From assembly GCF_001550095.1 (NCBI RefSeq), contig NZ_LRUC01000013.1:62001-126000 (forward strand): a stretch of 64,000 bases of DNA, written 5' to 3'. Position numbers and translations under genes: made by a program. The stretch comes from Celeribacter ethanolicus (lineage in GTDB: Bacteria; Pseudomonadota; Alphaproteobacteria; Rhodobacterales; Rhodobacteraceae). Shown here one piece after another: positions 35,212 through 44,394 of the stretch; positions within the stretch are counted from its first letter, which is position 1; every line of letters starts with the position of its first letter. The notes under the pieces were generated by a model, which was not told the DNA's origin, did no database searches, and saw nothing but the letters and a program-made list of their open reading frames with translations.

Positions 35212-36117
35212 ATGACATTCGGTGACAAGATACGGCGGTTCTTCCGTTCGGAGCAGGGGGTTGGCGTGATGCTCGTGTCACCGACCGCCCTTTATGCGCT
35301 TTTGCTGCTGGCGGTGCCTCTGGTGGCGATTGTCGTGATTTCGTTTTGGACCCAGACGGGCGTACGCGATTTCGACACCACGTTCACGCTCGCCAATTAT
35401 AAAGAGGCCCTGACCGATCCGCTCTATCGTCAGCTCATGCTGCGCTCGCTGATGGTGTCGGGGCTGGTGACGACGATCACCGTGGTTCTGGCCTTCCCGA
35501 TTGCCTATTTCGTGTCCTTCGGGGTCAAACCCGAGCATAAATCCCTGTGGATTTTCCTGATCACCATCCCGTTTTGGACCTCCTATCTGATCCGTGTGTT
35601 CCTGTGGAAAGTGATCCTTGGTTACAACGGCGTGCTGAACTCCGGGCTTCTGGCCGTGGGCGTGATCGAGGAGCCGATGAGTTTCATCCTCTACAACGTC
35701 AATGCCGTGGTGATCACACTGGCCCATGCCTATGCGCCCTTTGCGATCCTGCCGATCTTCGTGGCGCTCGAAAAGATCGACCGCTCGCTTCTGGAGGCCT
35801 CCCGCGATCTCGGTGAAAGCCGCACGATGACCTTCCTGCGCGTCACCCTGCCGCTGGCCGCGCCCGGCGTGGTTGCCGCCGTGCTGATTGTCTTTATCCC
35901 GACCATCGGTGACTATGTGACCCCGCGCCTTGTCGGCGGTCCGGGTGGTCTGATGATCGCCAACATGATCCAGACCCAGTTCCTGCGCCTCAACAACGCG
36001 CCTCTGGGGGCCACTTTGGCGGTGCTCGCCATGCTCATCGTCGCGGTGATCGCCATCGCCTTCATGCTCCTGGGCAACAAGGCCGCAGGCGGGAACAAAG
36101 GAGGGCGCCGGAAATGA
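35212..36117 (+). CDS. Polyamine-type ABC transporter permease (PotB-like)
   Basis: 301-aa inner-membrane permease with six helices, PotB/PotH type. The start MTFGDKIRRFF has GAAGAGGG before it. The conserved helix start TIPFWTSYLIRVFLW and the EAA loop LLEASRDLGESRTMTFLRVTLP (split here as LLEASRDLGES and FLRVTLP) identify the spermidine/putrescine subfamily. It overlaps the next permease by 4 bases (ATGA). No substrate-binding gene is adjacent, unlike most pot operons. Confidence 0.87.
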   Translation: MTFGDKIRRFFRSEQGVGVMLVSPTALYALLLLAVPLVAIVVISFWTQTGVRDFDTTFTLANYKEALTDPLYRQLMLRSLMVSGLVTTITVVLAFPIAYFVSFGVKPEHKSLWIFLITIPFWTSYLIRVFLWKVILGYNGVLNSGLLAVGVIEEPMSFILYNVNAVVITLAHAYAPFAILPIFVALEKIDRSLLEASRDLGESRTMTFLRVTLPLAAPGVVAAVLIVFIPTIGDYVTPRLVGGPGGLMIANMIQTQFLRLNNAPLGATLAVLAMLIVAVIAIAFMLLGNKAAGGNKGGRRK

Positions 36118-36914
36118 AATCGCTCAAGACCTACGCCATCCTCTATCTGATCTTCCTCTACGCGCCGATCTTTCTGCTGCCGCTCTTCGCCTTCAACAGC
36201 TCGACGGTCATCGCGTTTCCGCTCACGAGCTTCACGACCGAATGGTTCACCACGCTCCTGACGCTGACCGAAATGCACGGCGCGCTGTTGAACTCGCTCA
36301 AGATCGCACTGACCTCGGCCGTGCTCGCCACGATCCTCGGGATTTTCGCGGCCATGGCGGCGACGCGTTATACCTTTCCGGGGCAAAAGGGCATCATGGG
36401 CTTTATCATGCTGCCTCTGGTACTGCCGGAGATCATTGTCGCGGTGTCGCTTCTGATCGTGATCCTGCGGATGGGGTTCAACACCGGCGCCTGGTCGGTG
36501 ATTGCGGGGCATACGCTGATCTGTACGCCCTTTGCCATCGCCATCCTGCAATCGGCTTTCGCCTCGCTCGATCCCTCGCTCGAAGAGGCGGCCTATGATC
36601 TGGGGGAGACGCCCGCCTCGACCTTCCGTCTGGTGACATTGCCGCTCGTCATGCCGGGGATCATCTCCGCGCTTCTGATTTCCTTCACCATCTCGATGGA
36701 TGAGTTCATCATCGCCTTCTTCCTCACAGGGGCTGAGCCGACCCTGCCGGTCTACCTGTTCTCGATGATGCGCTTTCCGAAACTTCTTCCGGCGGTCATG
36801 GCGCTTGGCACGATCCTCGTCGTGCTCTCCGTGCTGCTCATCGTCATCGCAGAATTCTTCCGCCGCCGTGGCGCCAAACGCGCCGGGCTCAAAGACACCG
36901 GGGGCTTCCTCTAA
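36114..36914 (+). CDS. Polyamine-type ABC transporter permease (PotC-like)
   Basis: 266-aa second permease, PotC/PotI type. The family start TYAILYLIFLYAPIFLLPLF and segment FNSSTVIAFPL are visible, and the EAA loop is LEEAAYDLGETPASTFRLVT. It overlaps the PotB-like gene by 4 bases and the ATPase by one base (TAATG), so translation is coupled. It forms the membrane channel together with the PotB-like subunit. Confidence 0.88.
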   Translation: MKSLKTYAILYLIFLYAPIFLLPLFAFNSSTVIAFPLTSFTTEWFTTLLTLTEMHGALLNSLKIALTSAVLATILGIFAAMAATRYTFPGQKGIMGFIMLPLVLPEIIVAVSLLIVILRMGFNTGAWSVIAGHTLICTPFAIAILQSAFASLDPSLEEAAYDLGETPASTFRLVTLPLVMPGIISALLISFTISMDEFIIAFFLTGAEPTLPVYLFSMMRFPKLLPAVMALGTILVVLSVLLIVIAEFFRRRGAKRAGLKDTGGFL

Positions 36915-38029
36915 TGACCATCAAGAAAAAACCGACAGGCCCCGCGCTGATCACGCTTCAGAACGTGGAAAAGCACTACGGCGACTACCATGCGCTCAGG
37001 GGCATCAACCTTGAGATCGGCACGGGCGAATTCTTTTCGCTCCTCGGCCCCTCGGGCTGTGGCAAGACCACGCTGTTGCGCACCATCGCGGGGTTCGAGG
37101 ATTACGACAGCGGTTACGTGCTGATCTCCGGGCGTGACATGCGCGGGGTTCCGGCCAACAAGCGCCCCACGAACATGGTGTTCCAGAGCTACGCGATCTT
37201 CCCGCACCTCACCGTGTTGCAGAACGTCGCCTTCGGTCTGCGCAAATCGCCGATGTCGAAAGCGGAGAAAACCAAAGCTGCCGAGGACGCTTTGGAGATG
37301 GTCGGCCTCAAGGGCTACGGCCACCGCGCGGCGCATGCTTTGTCCGGAGGGCAACGTCAACGGGTGGCTCTGGCCCGCGCGCTTGTGCTGAAACCCAAGG
37401 TTCTGCTTCTCGACGAACCGCTCTCCGCGCTCGACCGCAAGATGCGCGAGCAGATGCAGGTGGAGCTGATCAAGCTGCAACGCGAGGTGGGTATCACCTT
37501 CATCCTCGTGACCCACGATCAGGAAGAGGCACTGGTGATGTCTGATCGGATCGCCGTCATGTTTGAGGGCGAAATCGTGCAATGCGACGACCCGGAAGTG
37601 CTCTATCGCCGTCCGAAATCGAAACGCGTGGCGGATTTCATCGGGGTGATGAACTTCCTTCCTGCCACAGTGAGCGAAGAGAACGGCACATATATTGCCT
37701 CGGTCGCGGGGCTCGGCGAGGCGGAGATCACCGAGGGGCAATGCCCCGCAGGCGTGCCCTTGGGCGAGGCGACCGTGGGCTTTCGGCCTGAAACCCTGAC
37801 CATCCTCTACGAAGGTCAGACCGCCACCCACCGCGAAGCCCCCGCCAAGGTCGAGGAGGTCGTCTATTACGGTGACATGACCTATTATGACGTGCGTTTC
37901 GAAGGCGTCGAAAAGCCGGTGCGCATTTCGATGCGCAACATTTTCGGCCGGGATGTTCTGGACGTCGGTGCCTCGGCCCGCGTGAGCTGGTCGCCGGGGG
38001 CGCTGGTGGTGTTCGGGGCGGATCAGTAA
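36914..38029 (+). CDS. Polyamine-type ABC transporter ATPase (PotA-like)
   Basis: 371-aa ATP-binding subunit. Walker A GPSGCGKTT at about residues 45-53, signature LSGGQRQRVALARAL, Walker B LLLDEPLSALDRKMR and H-loop TFILVTHDQEEAL are intact. The C-terminal ~130 residues form a TOBE_2 regulatory domain typical of PotA. Together with the two upstream permeases it makes a spermidine/putrescine-type importer. The binding protein must come from elsewhere in the genome. It converges on the esterase gene, leaving 1 base between stops. Confidence 0.9.
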   Translation: MTIKKKPTGPALITLQNVEKHYGDYHALRGINLEIGTGEFFSLLGPSGCGKTTLLRTIAGFEDYDSGYVLISGRDMRGVPANKRPTNMVFQSYAIFPHLTVLQNVAFGLRKSPMSKAEKTKAAEDALEMVGLKGYGHRAAHALSGGQRQRVALARALVLKPKVLLLDEPLSALDRKMREQMQVELIKLQREVGITFILVTHDQEEALVMSDRIAVMFEGEIVQCDDPEVLYRRPKSKRVADFIGVMNFLPATVSEENGTYIASVAGLGEAEITEGQCPAGVPLGEATVGFRPETLTILYEGQTATHREAPAKVEEVVYYGDMTYYDVRFEGVEKPVRISMRNIFGRDVLDVGASARVSWSPGALVVFGADQ

Positions 38030-38030
38030 C

Positions 38031-38822
38031 TTACCGTCGCAGCGCCTTGGTCACGAACCCTGTCACTGCGCGTTCCAGATCGGGGATCTTGCCCGTGCCG
38101 AGCGTGCGGTTCACCTCGGCATGGCGGTAGGCCGATCCGTCGAACAGGCTGACATTCGCGCCTCTGGAACGTGCCACAGTGACGAAATTCGACATCGCCA
38201 GCCCGTGGCCCCGCGCCCCCGACCAGATTGCCAGAATGGGCGGCAGGGTCTTGGCGAGGTTGTAGGCGGGGGAGAGTGCTCCCCATTGCGCGCGGTCCTT
38301 GAACGCGCTCGCGGTTCCGAAGGGCAGGTGGCCTTCATTGACACGCGCCAATGTGATCAGGTCGACCGCGCCGCTGTCGTTGACGATGACGCCCGCCGGG
38401 CGTGGCTCCCATCCGGTGAGCGTCGCCATGGCGGCGAGATGCGCCCCCGCCGAATGGCCCATGACAATCGTGCGATCTGGTTTGGCGACATGGGCGAAGC
38501 ACCAGTCGATTGCCTGCCGCACTGCCCTGATCTGACCGGTCACCGGGGTTTTCGGCAACATCGGATAGTCGATGGAGACGAAATCGAGGTTCATCGCGTT
38601 GATCCATGCCGGTTTGGCATCGACCGCCTTGCGCGATCCGGCCCGCCATGCCCCGCCATGGATGTAAATCACCGCCCCGCGCAACGCGGGGGCGCGGAAA
38701 ATGTCGAGCACATCCGCGCCGTAGCTCCGGGTCTCAGTCTTGTCTCTGGCCCAAAGCAGGGAGGGGCAGGCAAGTGCCGCCGCGCCGCCAGCAATCAGGG
38801 TTCTGCGTGTGAAACCAGACAT
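38031..38822 (-). CDS. Exported alpha/beta hydrolase (HSL/BD-FAE-like esterase)
   Basis: 263-aa alpha/beta hydrolase with a Tat-like signal (FTRRTLIAGGAAALA, residues 4-18). The oxyanion motif HGGAWR (55-60) and nucleophile elbow GHSAG with S124 place it in the hormone-sensitive-lipase/BD-FAE or kynurenine-formamidase-like group. The late His is probably in YRHAEVN. It is the last gene of the minus-strand run PPK2-TetR-esterase, 18 bases after tetR. The substrate may be a carboxylic ester or arylformamide; the Tat signal argues for a periplasmic esterase. It converges on the PotA-like gene. Confidence 0.8.
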   Translation of the reverse strand: MSGFTRRTLIAGGAAALACPSLLWARDKTETRSYGADVLDIFRAPALRGAVIYIHGGAWRAGSRKAVDAKPAWINAMNLDFVSIDYPMLPKTPVTGQIRAVRQAIDWCFAHVAKPDRTIVMGHSAGAHLAAMATLTGWEPRPAGVIVNDSGAVDLITLARVNEGHLPFGTASAFKDRAQWGALSPAYNLAKTLPPILAIWSGARGHGLAMSNFVTVARSRGANVSLFDGSAYRHAEVNRTLGTGKIPDLERAVTGFVTKALRR

Positions 38823-38840
38823 ATGCCTCCTTTGCGGGGT

Positions 38841-39458
38841 TTACGTATCCTGTGGAATGAGCCCCAATCCACGCAAGTATATCCCGATTCCGGTTTCCAA
38901 AAGGTCTTCGGGCGGGAAAGGGACGCGCGCGCCGGGGGTGCCGCGCGCGAAAAGCTCGACCACCCCATGCGCCATGGCCCAGACATGGGCGGCAAACATC
39001 TGCGGCGGCGGGCGTTTGCCTTCGGGGATTTGCTGCGCAAGCTGATCGGCGGCGCGTTCCAACACGCCAAGCGCGCGGTTCGCCACGGCGTAAAGCTCGG
39101 GCGAGCGTTGCATGGAGATGCCGCTTTCGAACATCGCTATGTAATGGCCGGGGTATTTGCGGGCAAAGGCCAGATAGGCGCGCCCGACCGCCTCGAAGGA
39201 CGCCAGCGCCGAGGGCTGGCCGGTGTCGTAAGCGTAGTTGAGCAGGTCGGCGAACACCTCGAAGCCCTGCAACGCAATCTCCGCGATCAGATCCTCACGT
39301 CCCTCGAAATGGCGATAGACCGCAGCGGGGGTCACGCCCGCGGTTTTCGCGGCTTCCGAGAGAGTGAACCCGGTCGGGCCCTTTTCCTCGATCAACTGCA
39401 AGGCCGCGTCGATGAGGGCCTGCTTCAGGTTGCCGTGATGATAGCCGCGTTTGCTCAC
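38841..39458 (-). CDS. TetR-family transcriptional regulator
   Basis: 205-aa TetR regulator. The HTH lies at residues about 25-50: TLSEAAKTAGVTPAAVYRHF. The ligand domain is helical and contains a TetR_C-type segment. It sits between the PPK2 gene (16 bases upstream) and the esterase (18 bases downstream) on the same strand, so it likely controls its own unit. The effector is not predictable. Confidence 0.88.
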   Translation of the reverse strand: MSKRGYHHGNLKQALIDAALQLIEEKGPTGFTLSEAAKTAGVTPAAVYRHFEGREDLIAEIALQGFEVFADLLNYAYDTGQPSALASFEAVGRAYLAFARKYPGHYIAMFESGISMQRSPELYAVANRALGVLERAADQLAQQIPEGKRPPPQMFAAHVWAMAHGVVELFARGTPGARVPFPPEDLLETGIGIYLRGLGLIPQDT

Positions 39459-39474
39459 CGCTCAATCGCCCCGC

Positions 39475-40374
39475 TTATTCGTCTGCGTCGCCGGTGATCA
39501 GAAGCTTCGGTCCGTCAACGACCTTCGGGTCGATCTCGCCGAGATTTCTGGCGTTCTTGCCCTTGTAGTCGATTTTCGAAAGCACCGAGCGGATCGCATT
39601 CAGCCGCGCGCGGTATTTGTCGTCGGAGCGGATCACCGTCCAGGGCGCGATCAGCGTGTGGCTGCGCTCCATGGTCTCGGAAATCGCTTTCGTATACTCG
39701 TCCCAGCGTTTCAGCCCCTCGACGTCGATCGAGGACAGTTTCCATTGTTTCAGCGGATCGCTCTCGCGCGCCAGAAACCGCCGGAGCTGTTCGGCGCGCC
39801 CGACATTGAGCCAGATCTTGAAAAGCTGGATTCCTTCGGAGACCAGCATCTCCTCGAACTCGGGGAGTTGGTGGAAAAATTTCTCGCGCTGCTCATCGCT
39901 GCAAAAGCCGAAGACCTTTTCGACCACGGCGCGGTTGTACCATGAGCGGTCGAACAAGACGACTTCCCCCGCCGTCGGCAGGTGGTCGATGTAGCGCTGG
40001 AAATACCATTGCCCGGCCTCGCGCTCGGTCGGTTTCGACAGGGCCACGATCCGTGCCGAACGCGGGTTCAAATTCTCGCGAAAGCGTTTGATCGTGCCGC
40101 CCTTGCCCGCCGCGTCGCGGCCTTCGAAGACCACGACGATGCGCTTGCCGGTCTCGCGCACATCAGAAAGCATCTTGACCAGTTCGAGTTGCAGCGCCTC
40201 GATCTCCGCCTCGTACTCGGCCTTCTTCATCCAGGTTTCATAGGGGAAGGAGGGCGAGAGGATTTCCTTCTTGCCGCCGTCTTCGACCGCCTTGCGGATG
40301 GATTTCGGCGCGTCCTTTTCGAAATAGCGGGAAATGGCCCCGCCAAAGGGCAGATCAGGGGATTTGTCGGGCAT
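39475..40374 (-). CDS. ppk2: Polyphosphate kinase 2
   Basis: 299-aa class I PPK2, a P-loop enzyme transferring phosphate from polyphosphate to nucleoside diphosphates (or the reverse). Walker A is [16 protein letters not shown] (about 85-100). The lid region follows with [17 protein letters not shown]. Walker B is [17 protein letters not shown]. It has the one-domain length typical of ADP/GDP-phosphorylating PPK2. The gene begins 45 bases after the hydrolase upstream on the minus strand and precedes tetR by 16 bases. Confidence 0.93.
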   Translation of the reverse strand: MPDKSPDLPFGGAISRYFEKDAPKSIRKAVEDGGKKEILSPSFPYETWMKKAEYEAEIEALQLELVKMLSDVRETGKRIVVVFEGRDAAGKGGTIKRFRENLNPRSARIVALSKPTEREAGQWYFQRYIDHLPTAGEVVLFDRSWYNRAVVEKVFGFCSDEQREKFFHQLPEFEEMLVSEGIQLFKIWLNVGRAEQLRRFLARESDPLKQWKLSSIDVEGLKRWDEYTKAISETMERSHTLIAPWTVIRSDDKYRARLNAIRSVLSKIDYKGKNARNLGEIDPKVVDGPKLLITGDADE

Positions 40375-40419
40375 GGCGCGTGGCTTTCCGTGTTAATCTC
40401 TTTAACACTATGGGGTTTT

Positions 40420-41352
40420 TCAGCCCCGGTTGCAACGTGCGGCAGCCCGTGACGTGGCGCGCGCGACGGCGGCGACCACCGCCTCTGTCGCGGCGTGATG
40501 CGGCATATGGCCGATGCCTTCGAGCCGCGTGAGGCGGTTCGAGGGCAGGCGCGCGGCAAGCGCCAGAGCATGCACGCTGTCTGGGACGATGACATCCGCC
40601 GTGCCGTGGATACTCTCGATCGGCAGGGTGAGCGTATCGTAGCGCGGCACCATGGCCCTGATCTCGTCACGCAGCGCGATGCGTTGGCGGGCGTTCATCC
40701 GGTGCCGGGGCGGGTGGATCGACTTGCGCGGCTGGAAATGCTCGGCATAGCCGTCGGGCACCGGATCGGGGGCGAAGACCTCGGCCAGACGCTGTTCGAC
40801 GATGAACTCCGGCACGGTGAGCGAAATCAGCTCCGCCGCCCACCAGCCGAGAACGGGCGCGGCCAGCGTGCGGTGCAGCAGCGGATGGCCGGTTTCCCAG
40901 TCATGGGACGGGGAGGAGACAAGCACGAGGGCCGCAAGCGTGCCGGGCGCATCGAGCGCCCACCGCAAGGCGACGGCGCCGCCGTAGGACTGGCCCAGAA
41001 CGACCGGCGTGCGCGGCTCCACAATGGCAATGGCGTCGCGCAGGACACGCGCCTGAGCGGCAAGGCTTTCGTCGCGCATCCGGGAGCTGTGACCATAGCC
41101 GGGACGGTCCACGACATAGACGCGGTGGTCCTGTGCCAGGGCCGGGGCAAGGGCGAAATTCATGTCATAAGTCGACCCCGACGCGCCATGGATCAGAACG
41201 ACGGGGGTGGATTCGGGCGGGCCATAGCTCTCGACATGGATCGCCGCGCCCGAAGGCGTTTCGATCAGATCGCCCTTGCGCCGGGTTTTGAGCGCCCGCA
41301 TCGGCCCGCGCCGCAGCGGCATTTCGAGCGGAGCGGGCGCGCGACTGCGCAT
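40420..41352 (-). CDS. Alpha/beta-hydrolase fold protein
   Basis: 310-aa cytoplasmic alpha/beta hydrolase. The start MRSRAPAPLEM begins one base after the metA stop (TGAcATG), so re-initiation from metA is likely; a longer frame overlaps metA. The oxyanion strand is VVLIHGASGSTYDMNF, the nucleophile elbow VVLGQSYGGAVALRW and the terminal His is in IEGIGHMPHHAA. The acid is probably the Asp in IHGTADVIV. Haloperoxidase/esterase-like; substrate unknown. The link to metA hints at a methionine-precursor role, but this is only context. Confidence 0.83.
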   Translation of the reverse strand: MRSRAPAPLEMPLRRGPMRALKTRRKGDLIETPSGAAIHVESYGPPESTPVVLIHGASGSTYDMNFALAPALAQDHRVYVVDRPGYGHSSRMRDESLAAQARVLRDAIAIVEPRTPVVLGQSYGGAVALRWALDAPGTLAALVLVSSPSHDWETGHPLLHRTLAAPVLGWWAAELISLTVPEFIVEQRLAEVFAPDPVPDGYAEHFQPRKSIHPPRHRMNARQRIALRDEIRAMVPRYDTLTLPIESIHGTADVIVPDSVHALALAARLPSNRLTRLEGIGHMPHHAATEAVVAAVARATSRAAARCNRG

Positions 41353-41353
41353 G

Positions 41354-42277
41354 TCAGAGCCCGATCTCTTCCAGTTTGTAGGGCGTGTCCTGATAGATCG
41401 CGTTGATCCAGTTGCCATAGAGAAGATGCGCGTGCGAGCGCCAGCGGTTCATCGGGCGCAGCGAGGGATTGTCGTTCGGGAAATAGTGCTGCGGCAGGAT
41501 GATTTCTTTGCCCGCATCCACATCCCGTTGATATTCCTCGTACAATGTGCCCGTGTCATATTCGAAATGGTTGAAGATATAGAGCGCGCGGTGATCCGGG
41601 TCCTGCACGAGGCACGGCCCTGTCTCGTCGGACCCGAGAAGCGGCACGAGGCCGGGCACAGCGTCGATCTCCGCCTGACGCATTTCCGTCCAGCGGCTCA
41701 CCGGGATGTAGCACAGGTCCGAGAACCCGCGCAGATAGGGCGAGCTTGGGGCGAGGTTTTCCTGTTGGAACAGGCCAAAGGCCTTGTGATCGAGGATGTG
41801 TTTCTGCACCCCGTGGAAGTAATAGATCATCGCCATCCCGCCCCAGCAGACGCCGAAGGTGGAAAACACATGGCTCTGGGTCCACTCGAACACCTCTTTG
41901 AGCTCGTCCCAATAGGTGACTGCCTCAAACGGCAGATGCTCGATCGGTGCGCCGGTGATGATCAGCCCGTCGAATTTCTCGCCGGAAGCTTTGACCTCGG
42001 AGAAGGGGCGGTAGAACTGCTCCATATGCTCGGCGGCGGTGTTTTTCGTCTGATGCTCGCTCATGCGGATCAGGTGAAAGTCGATCTGCAACGGGGTTGC
42101 GCCGATCAGACGGGCGAATTGGTTCTCCGTCTGAATTTTCTTCGGCATGAGGTTCAGAAGCGCGATCTTGAGCGGCCGAATCTCCTGCGTCGCTGCCCGG
42201 CCTTCGCCCATGACCATCACACCCTCGGCCGAGAGCACGTCATAGGCGGGAAGGTTTTCGGGCAGGGTGATGGGCAT
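41354..42277 (-). CDS. metA: Homoserine O-acyltransferase (MetA family, probably acetyl)
   Basis: 307-aa enzyme activating homoserine for methionine synthesis. The catalytic C144 is in FGVCWGG; the amidotransferase-like His and Glu are in the C-terminal half (FNHFEYD). The specificity loop reads GAPIEHLPF with E113, the residue type reported for acetyl-CoA-using MetA, whereas succinyl enzymes have Gly there. So homoserine O-acetyltransferase is the likely activity. It begins 32 bases after the P-loop gene stop and is directly followed by the hydrolase. No SAM-II riboswitch is recognisable in that 32-base gap. Confidence 0.93.
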   Translation of the reverse strand: MPITLPENLPAYDVLSAEGVMVMGEGRAATQEIRPLKIALLNLMPKKIQTENQFARLIGATPLQIDFHLIRMSEHQTKNTAAEHMEQFYRPFSEVKASGEKFDGLIITGAPIEHLPFEAVTYWDELKEVFEWTQSHVFSTFGVCWGGMAMIYYFHGVQKHILDHKAFGLFQQENLAPSSPYLRGFSDLCYIPVSRWTEMRQAEIDAVPGLVPLLGSDETGPCLVQDPDHRALYIFNHFEYDTGTLYEEYQRDVDAGKEIILPQHYFPNDNPSLRPMNRWRSHAHLLYGNWINAIYQDTPYKLEEIGL

Positions 42278-42309
42278 GTGAGCGCTCCTTATGGGTAAGG
42301 CTAGGTGAT

Positions 42310-43182
42310 TTAGGACTCTTTTGGACGATTATCAAGCGCCGTGGCGATCAGGGCGGAGAAGTCGTCGGGACCCTCGATCCGTTTGACGTCCTCATAATCG
42401 AGCGTGATGCCCCACTTGTCGGCCATCGCCTTGTAGCGCGGCTGGCGATGTGCAAGGGCGCGGGCATAGGTGTAACGGATGAAATCGTCCGGGTTGACCG
42501 CGTCTTCCTTGACGCCTTTTGCGGCGAGATATTCTTCCCAGATCGCAGCCAGAAATTCCGGCTGATAGGCCATCGGCTTCGGCGCCTTGTCGAAACGGCG
42601 GATCAACTCTTCGGTATGGGCCTCGGAGCCCTTGATCCAGACCAGAAGCGCCTCGTCGGAGAGCGCCTTGAGGATCGGGTCCTGCGCGTTCTCGGGATCG
42701 ACCCATTCACAGATCGAGCCGCCGGTGTCGCAGACGAAATGCGGATAGCCGTAAAGCGCCTGCGCCCGGTCGATGAAATGGCCGGTGTCGAGAAGGGCGG
42801 CTTCTTCGGCACGGCGGAACAGGGCCTGACGGCGGCGGAACTCGGCCATGGGGATGCCACCCAGGGCTTCGGAGCCGGGTTTGCCGAGAAAATAGGACAC
42901 CGGTGCGAGGTTGTCGAAGGTCAGGTTGGCCTTGATGTAGATGCTGTCGGAGAGGAATTGTTCGCGCAGGAACGGCTCGCGCATCGCAACCTTTTTCAGA
43001 TTGTCGTCAATGGCTTCGCCGAGGTAGCGCGTGCCGATGCGGTAGTCGATCGAGTAGTGATACCATTCCCCCGTGCCGCGCAGCATGTTGGAGATCACGG
43101 TCTTGCCGAGTCCCGACATGCCAAAGAGAATGAGCCGCTTGCGCCCGCACTCCTGCCACTGTGCACCTGTTTCGTATGTCAT
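42310..43182 (-). CDS. P-loop ATPase/kinase-like protein of unknown function
   Basis: 290-aa protein with a clear Walker A near its start: [15 protein letters not shown] (residues about 16-30). Then come [14 protein letters not shown], a helical middle, and the conserved [17 protein letters not shown], where CDTGGS may be a substrate or Walker B-like site. The C-terminus holds a helical [16 protein letters not shown]. The start MTYETGAQW follows a weak site; 68 bases separate it from the EamA gene upstream. It looks like a small-molecule or nucleotide kinase-like ATPase conserved in alphaproteobacteria; I do not recognise an assigned function. Confidence 0.75.
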   Translation of the reverse strand: MTYETGAQWQECGRKRLILFGMSGLGKTVISNMLRGTGEWYHYSIDYRIGTRYLGEAIDDNLKKVAMREPFLREQFLSDSIYIKANLTFDNLAPVSYFLGKPGSEALGGIPMAEFRRRQALFRRAEEAALLDTGHFIDRAQALYGYPHFVCDTGGSICEWVDPENAQDPILKALSDEALLVWIKGSEAHTEELIRRFDKAPKPMAYQPEFLAAIWEEYLAAKGVKEDAVNPDDFIRYTYARALAHRQPRYKAMADKWGITLDYEDVKRIEGPDDFSALIATALDNRPKES

Positions 43183-43250
43183 CCGTCTGTTCCTGTCGGG
43201 CCCTGTTGGTCGGGTTCGGTGGTGCCACGGCGCGCGCCCGCTCGCAAGGG

Positions 43251-44168
43251 CTAAGCCGTATCCTTGCCCCGCAGCCGGGTCAAAATCCGCCCGTCGATCA
43301 CCAGAAGCCCGAGCGCGATCAGGCCGAAGCCGAGATAGGCCTGCGGTGGCAGGCTCTCGCCCAGCACCAGTGCCCCGAGGGCGATGGAGACCGGTGCGAC
43401 GATCAGCGTGGTGAGCGAGGTGTTGCCCGCACCGGCTGCGGCCATCACCTTGTAGTAAATGATATAGGTGAGGCTGGTCGACATCACCGAGAGATAGAGC
43501 AGCGCGCCCCAGGTTTCGGGCTTGAGCGACACGGGCGGGGCGCCCGCGACGAAAAAGGCGACCGGAAGCGCGATGAGGGCTGCACCGGAGAGCATGCCGG
43601 CGGCGGCCACCTCGGGGCGCAGGTCGGAGAGCAGGATGCGCCCGACGGAGTTCGAGACCCCGTAGGACATGGTTGCGGCGATCATGGCAAGCTGGCCCAG
43701 AGAGGTCAGGTCGAAGGACTGAAGCGCCTCCGGGCCGATCACGGCGACGATGCCCAGCACGCCGAGCGCCACACCGGTTCCCTTGCGCCATCCCAGTTTT
43801 TCATCGGCAAAAATCAGCGCCGCAAAGAGCACGCCGAAGATCGCGGTAGAGGCGTTGAGAATGCCCGCAAGGCCGGAGGGGATGTGCCGCTGCGCCCATG
43901 TGATCAGCAGGAAGGGGATCGCGGAGGTCAAGGCACCGACAAGGATAAACCGCCATAAATACTGGGAAATTTTCGGCACGGGCAGACCCTTGAGCATGAT
44001 GTAGCCCCAAAGCACCACGGCGGCGATGGAGACCCGGCCCGCCACGACCCAGTAGATCGGCAGCTCGCGGATGAGGATCGCGACGGCGAGAAAGGAACAG
44101 CCCCAGAGAAAGCCCATGGCAAACAGCCCGGCCCATGCGGCGGCGGAGATGGTCTTTTGCGGGGCCAT
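43251..44168 (-). CDS. EamA/DMT-superfamily transporter (copy 1)
   Basis: 305-aa membrane protein with ten hydrophobic helices in two EamA halves (about residues 10-145 and 160-295). Typical helix text is WAGLFAMGFLWGCSFLAVAI and LGESLPPQAYLGFGLIALG. Members export amino acids, metabolites or drugs. It is 49 kb from no obvious partner gene and is followed on the same strand by the P-loop protein. A second DMT transporter lies at 45667 but is not its close copy. Substrate unknown. Confidence 0.85.
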   Translation of the reverse strand: MAPQKTISAAAWAGLFAMGFLWGCSFLAVAILIRELPIYWVVAGRVSIAAVVLWGYIMLKGLPVPKISQYLWRFILVGALTSAIPFLLITWAQRHIPSGLAGILNASTAIFGVLFAALIFADEKLGWRKGTGVALGVLGIVAVIGPEALQSFDLTSLGQLAMIAATMSYGVSNSVGRILLSDLRPEVAAAGMLSGAALIALPVAFFVAGAPPVSLKPETWGALLYLSVMSTSLTYIIYYKVMAAAGAGNTSLTTLIVAPVSIALGALVLGESLPPQAYLGFGLIALGLLVIDGRILTRLRGKDTA

Positions 44169-44342
44169 GATCTTTCCTTATGTGTTCGCTGCAAAATCGC
44201 CTGAGCGGGCCCCGGTGGCAAACCGGAATTTGTGCAAATGCGGATCACGGTTTTTGATCGGAAGGGACTGCAAACGGGCTCAAAACCGCTGTCGGAAAAG
44301 CGTCGGACTTGTGTCGGACTTTTGTCGGGCAAGGACCGCCAC

Positions 44343-44373
44343 AAAAAAGGCCCCGCGGGATCGCAGGGCCTTT
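44343..44373 (-). terminator. Terminator of FadL-type porin gene
   Basis: On the minus strand AAAGGCCC and GGGCCTTT arms pair around a 12-base loop and run into TTTTTTG, 22 bases after the stop of the porin gene. Confidence 0.85.
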
Positions 44374-44394
44374 CCATGGATTGATGGGATCGGA

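Noticed and set aside
42278-42309. SAM-II riboswitch ahead of metA
   Set aside because: The gap to the upstream gene is only 32 bases and has no SAM-II pseudoknot pattern.
42278-44168. A possible gene cluster for a novel ATPase-transporter system (P-loop protein plus EamA)
   Set aside because: The 68-base gap, unrelated neighbours and lack of further partner genes make a joint system only speculative.
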